Origin: Brevibacillus formosus
GTDB lineage: Bacteria > Bacillota > Bacilli > Brevibacillales > Brevibacillaceae
Direction: 5' to 3'
Length of the DNA: 64,000 nucleotides
NCBI RefSeq assembly: GCF_003013405.1
Contig: NZ_PXZL01000013.1
Location: 535,343 to 599,342, forward strand
This document shows positions 63,976 through 64,000 of this stretch, one piece after another (within the stretch, counting starts at the first letter, position 1; each line of letters begins with the position of its first letter). Under the pieces are notes generated by a model. The model was not told the origin of the DNA and did no database searches. It saw nothing but the letters and a program-made list of their open reading frames with translations. The translations under genes and the position numbers were made by a program.

Positions 63976-64000
63976 ATGAGCAGCAATATGTACGAAAAAA
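63976..64000 (+). CDS. Start of next operon gene (cut by window end), possibly an acyl-CoA carboxylase beta subunit
   Basis: Eight codons after an ATG at 63976 with GGTGG ahead, 16 nt after the meaB stop. The visible MSSNMYEK is compatible with the N-terminus of acyl-CoA carboxylase carboxyltransferase subunits, which would match the biotin carrier gene at the head of the operon. The sequence is too short to prove this. Confidence 0.4.

Overview
The window looks like chromosomal DNA of a low-to-mid GC, endospore-forming Firmicute, most likely Brevibacillus or a close relative. This is an inference from protein flavour and gene content: a gerA-type germination operon, a CdaS-type diadenylate cyclase, a SNF2/SWIM pair like B. 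subtilis ywqA/ywqB, strong AAAGGAGG ribosome sites and sigma-A promoters, several with extended -10 boxes. I see no rRNA, tRNA, CRISPR array, phage or transposase gene. The only mobile-looking DNA is one short element with terminal inverted repeats at 42192-42355.

Layout. 1-2353: end of an ABC exporter and a FhuF-like iron-siderophore reductase. 2427-7080 (minus): a SWIM zinc-finger protein, a SNF2 helicase and a 45-residue ORF. 7318-9157: two membrane proteins (DMT and YitT families). 9226-22020: one long plus-strand cluster with an IclR regulator, a complete oligopeptide ABC importer, a 1066-residue M14-like metallopeptidase, pyroglutamyl peptidase and the three 5-oxoprolinase subunits. 22025-25818 (minus): a germinant receptor operon, divergent from cdaS. 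26623-34849: M29 and M3 peptidases, an alkyltransferase-like protein, a Lin0512 protein, a DinG-like helicase, a multicopper oxidase lipoprotein and a small membrane protein. 34850-35769: a gene-poor stretch with several terminator-like hairpins. 35770-40473: an OatA-like acyltransferase, a DMT transporter, a GNAT acetyltransferase and an HSL-type hydrolase. 40550-47968: an unusual regulator divergent from a second complete dipeptide/oligopeptide importer. 48049-53283: two S9 peptidases and an M20 peptidase. 53461-57105: MsrAB, an orphan peptide-binding lipoprotein and a VanY-like carboxypeptidase. 57160-64000: a TetR regulator, three matching palindromes and a methylmalonyl-CoA operon that runs off the window.

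How the genes fit together. Peptide use dominates: two full importers, a third binding protein, and peptidases of families M14, C15, M29, M3, S9 (two) and M20. The clearest system is 9305-22020. Imported peptides would be trimmed, an N-terminal pyroglutamate released by Pcp, and the 5-oxoproline opened to glutamate by PxpABC, under an IclR regulator with a nearby inverted repeat. The last operon (biotin carrier, mutase small and large subunits, MeaB, and probably a carboxylase beta subunit) fits propionyl-CoA to succinyl-CoA conversion from odd-chain or branched carbon.

The most noteworthy non-coding signals are: three 20-bp TetR-type palindromes spaced by near-integral helical turns; two long direct repeats around the promoter of the second importer, with the inverted-repeat element inserted in its leader; and the hairpin-rich stretch before the acyltransferase gene. 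Several genes are given with a start downstream of the longest frame because a clear ribosome site decides it.
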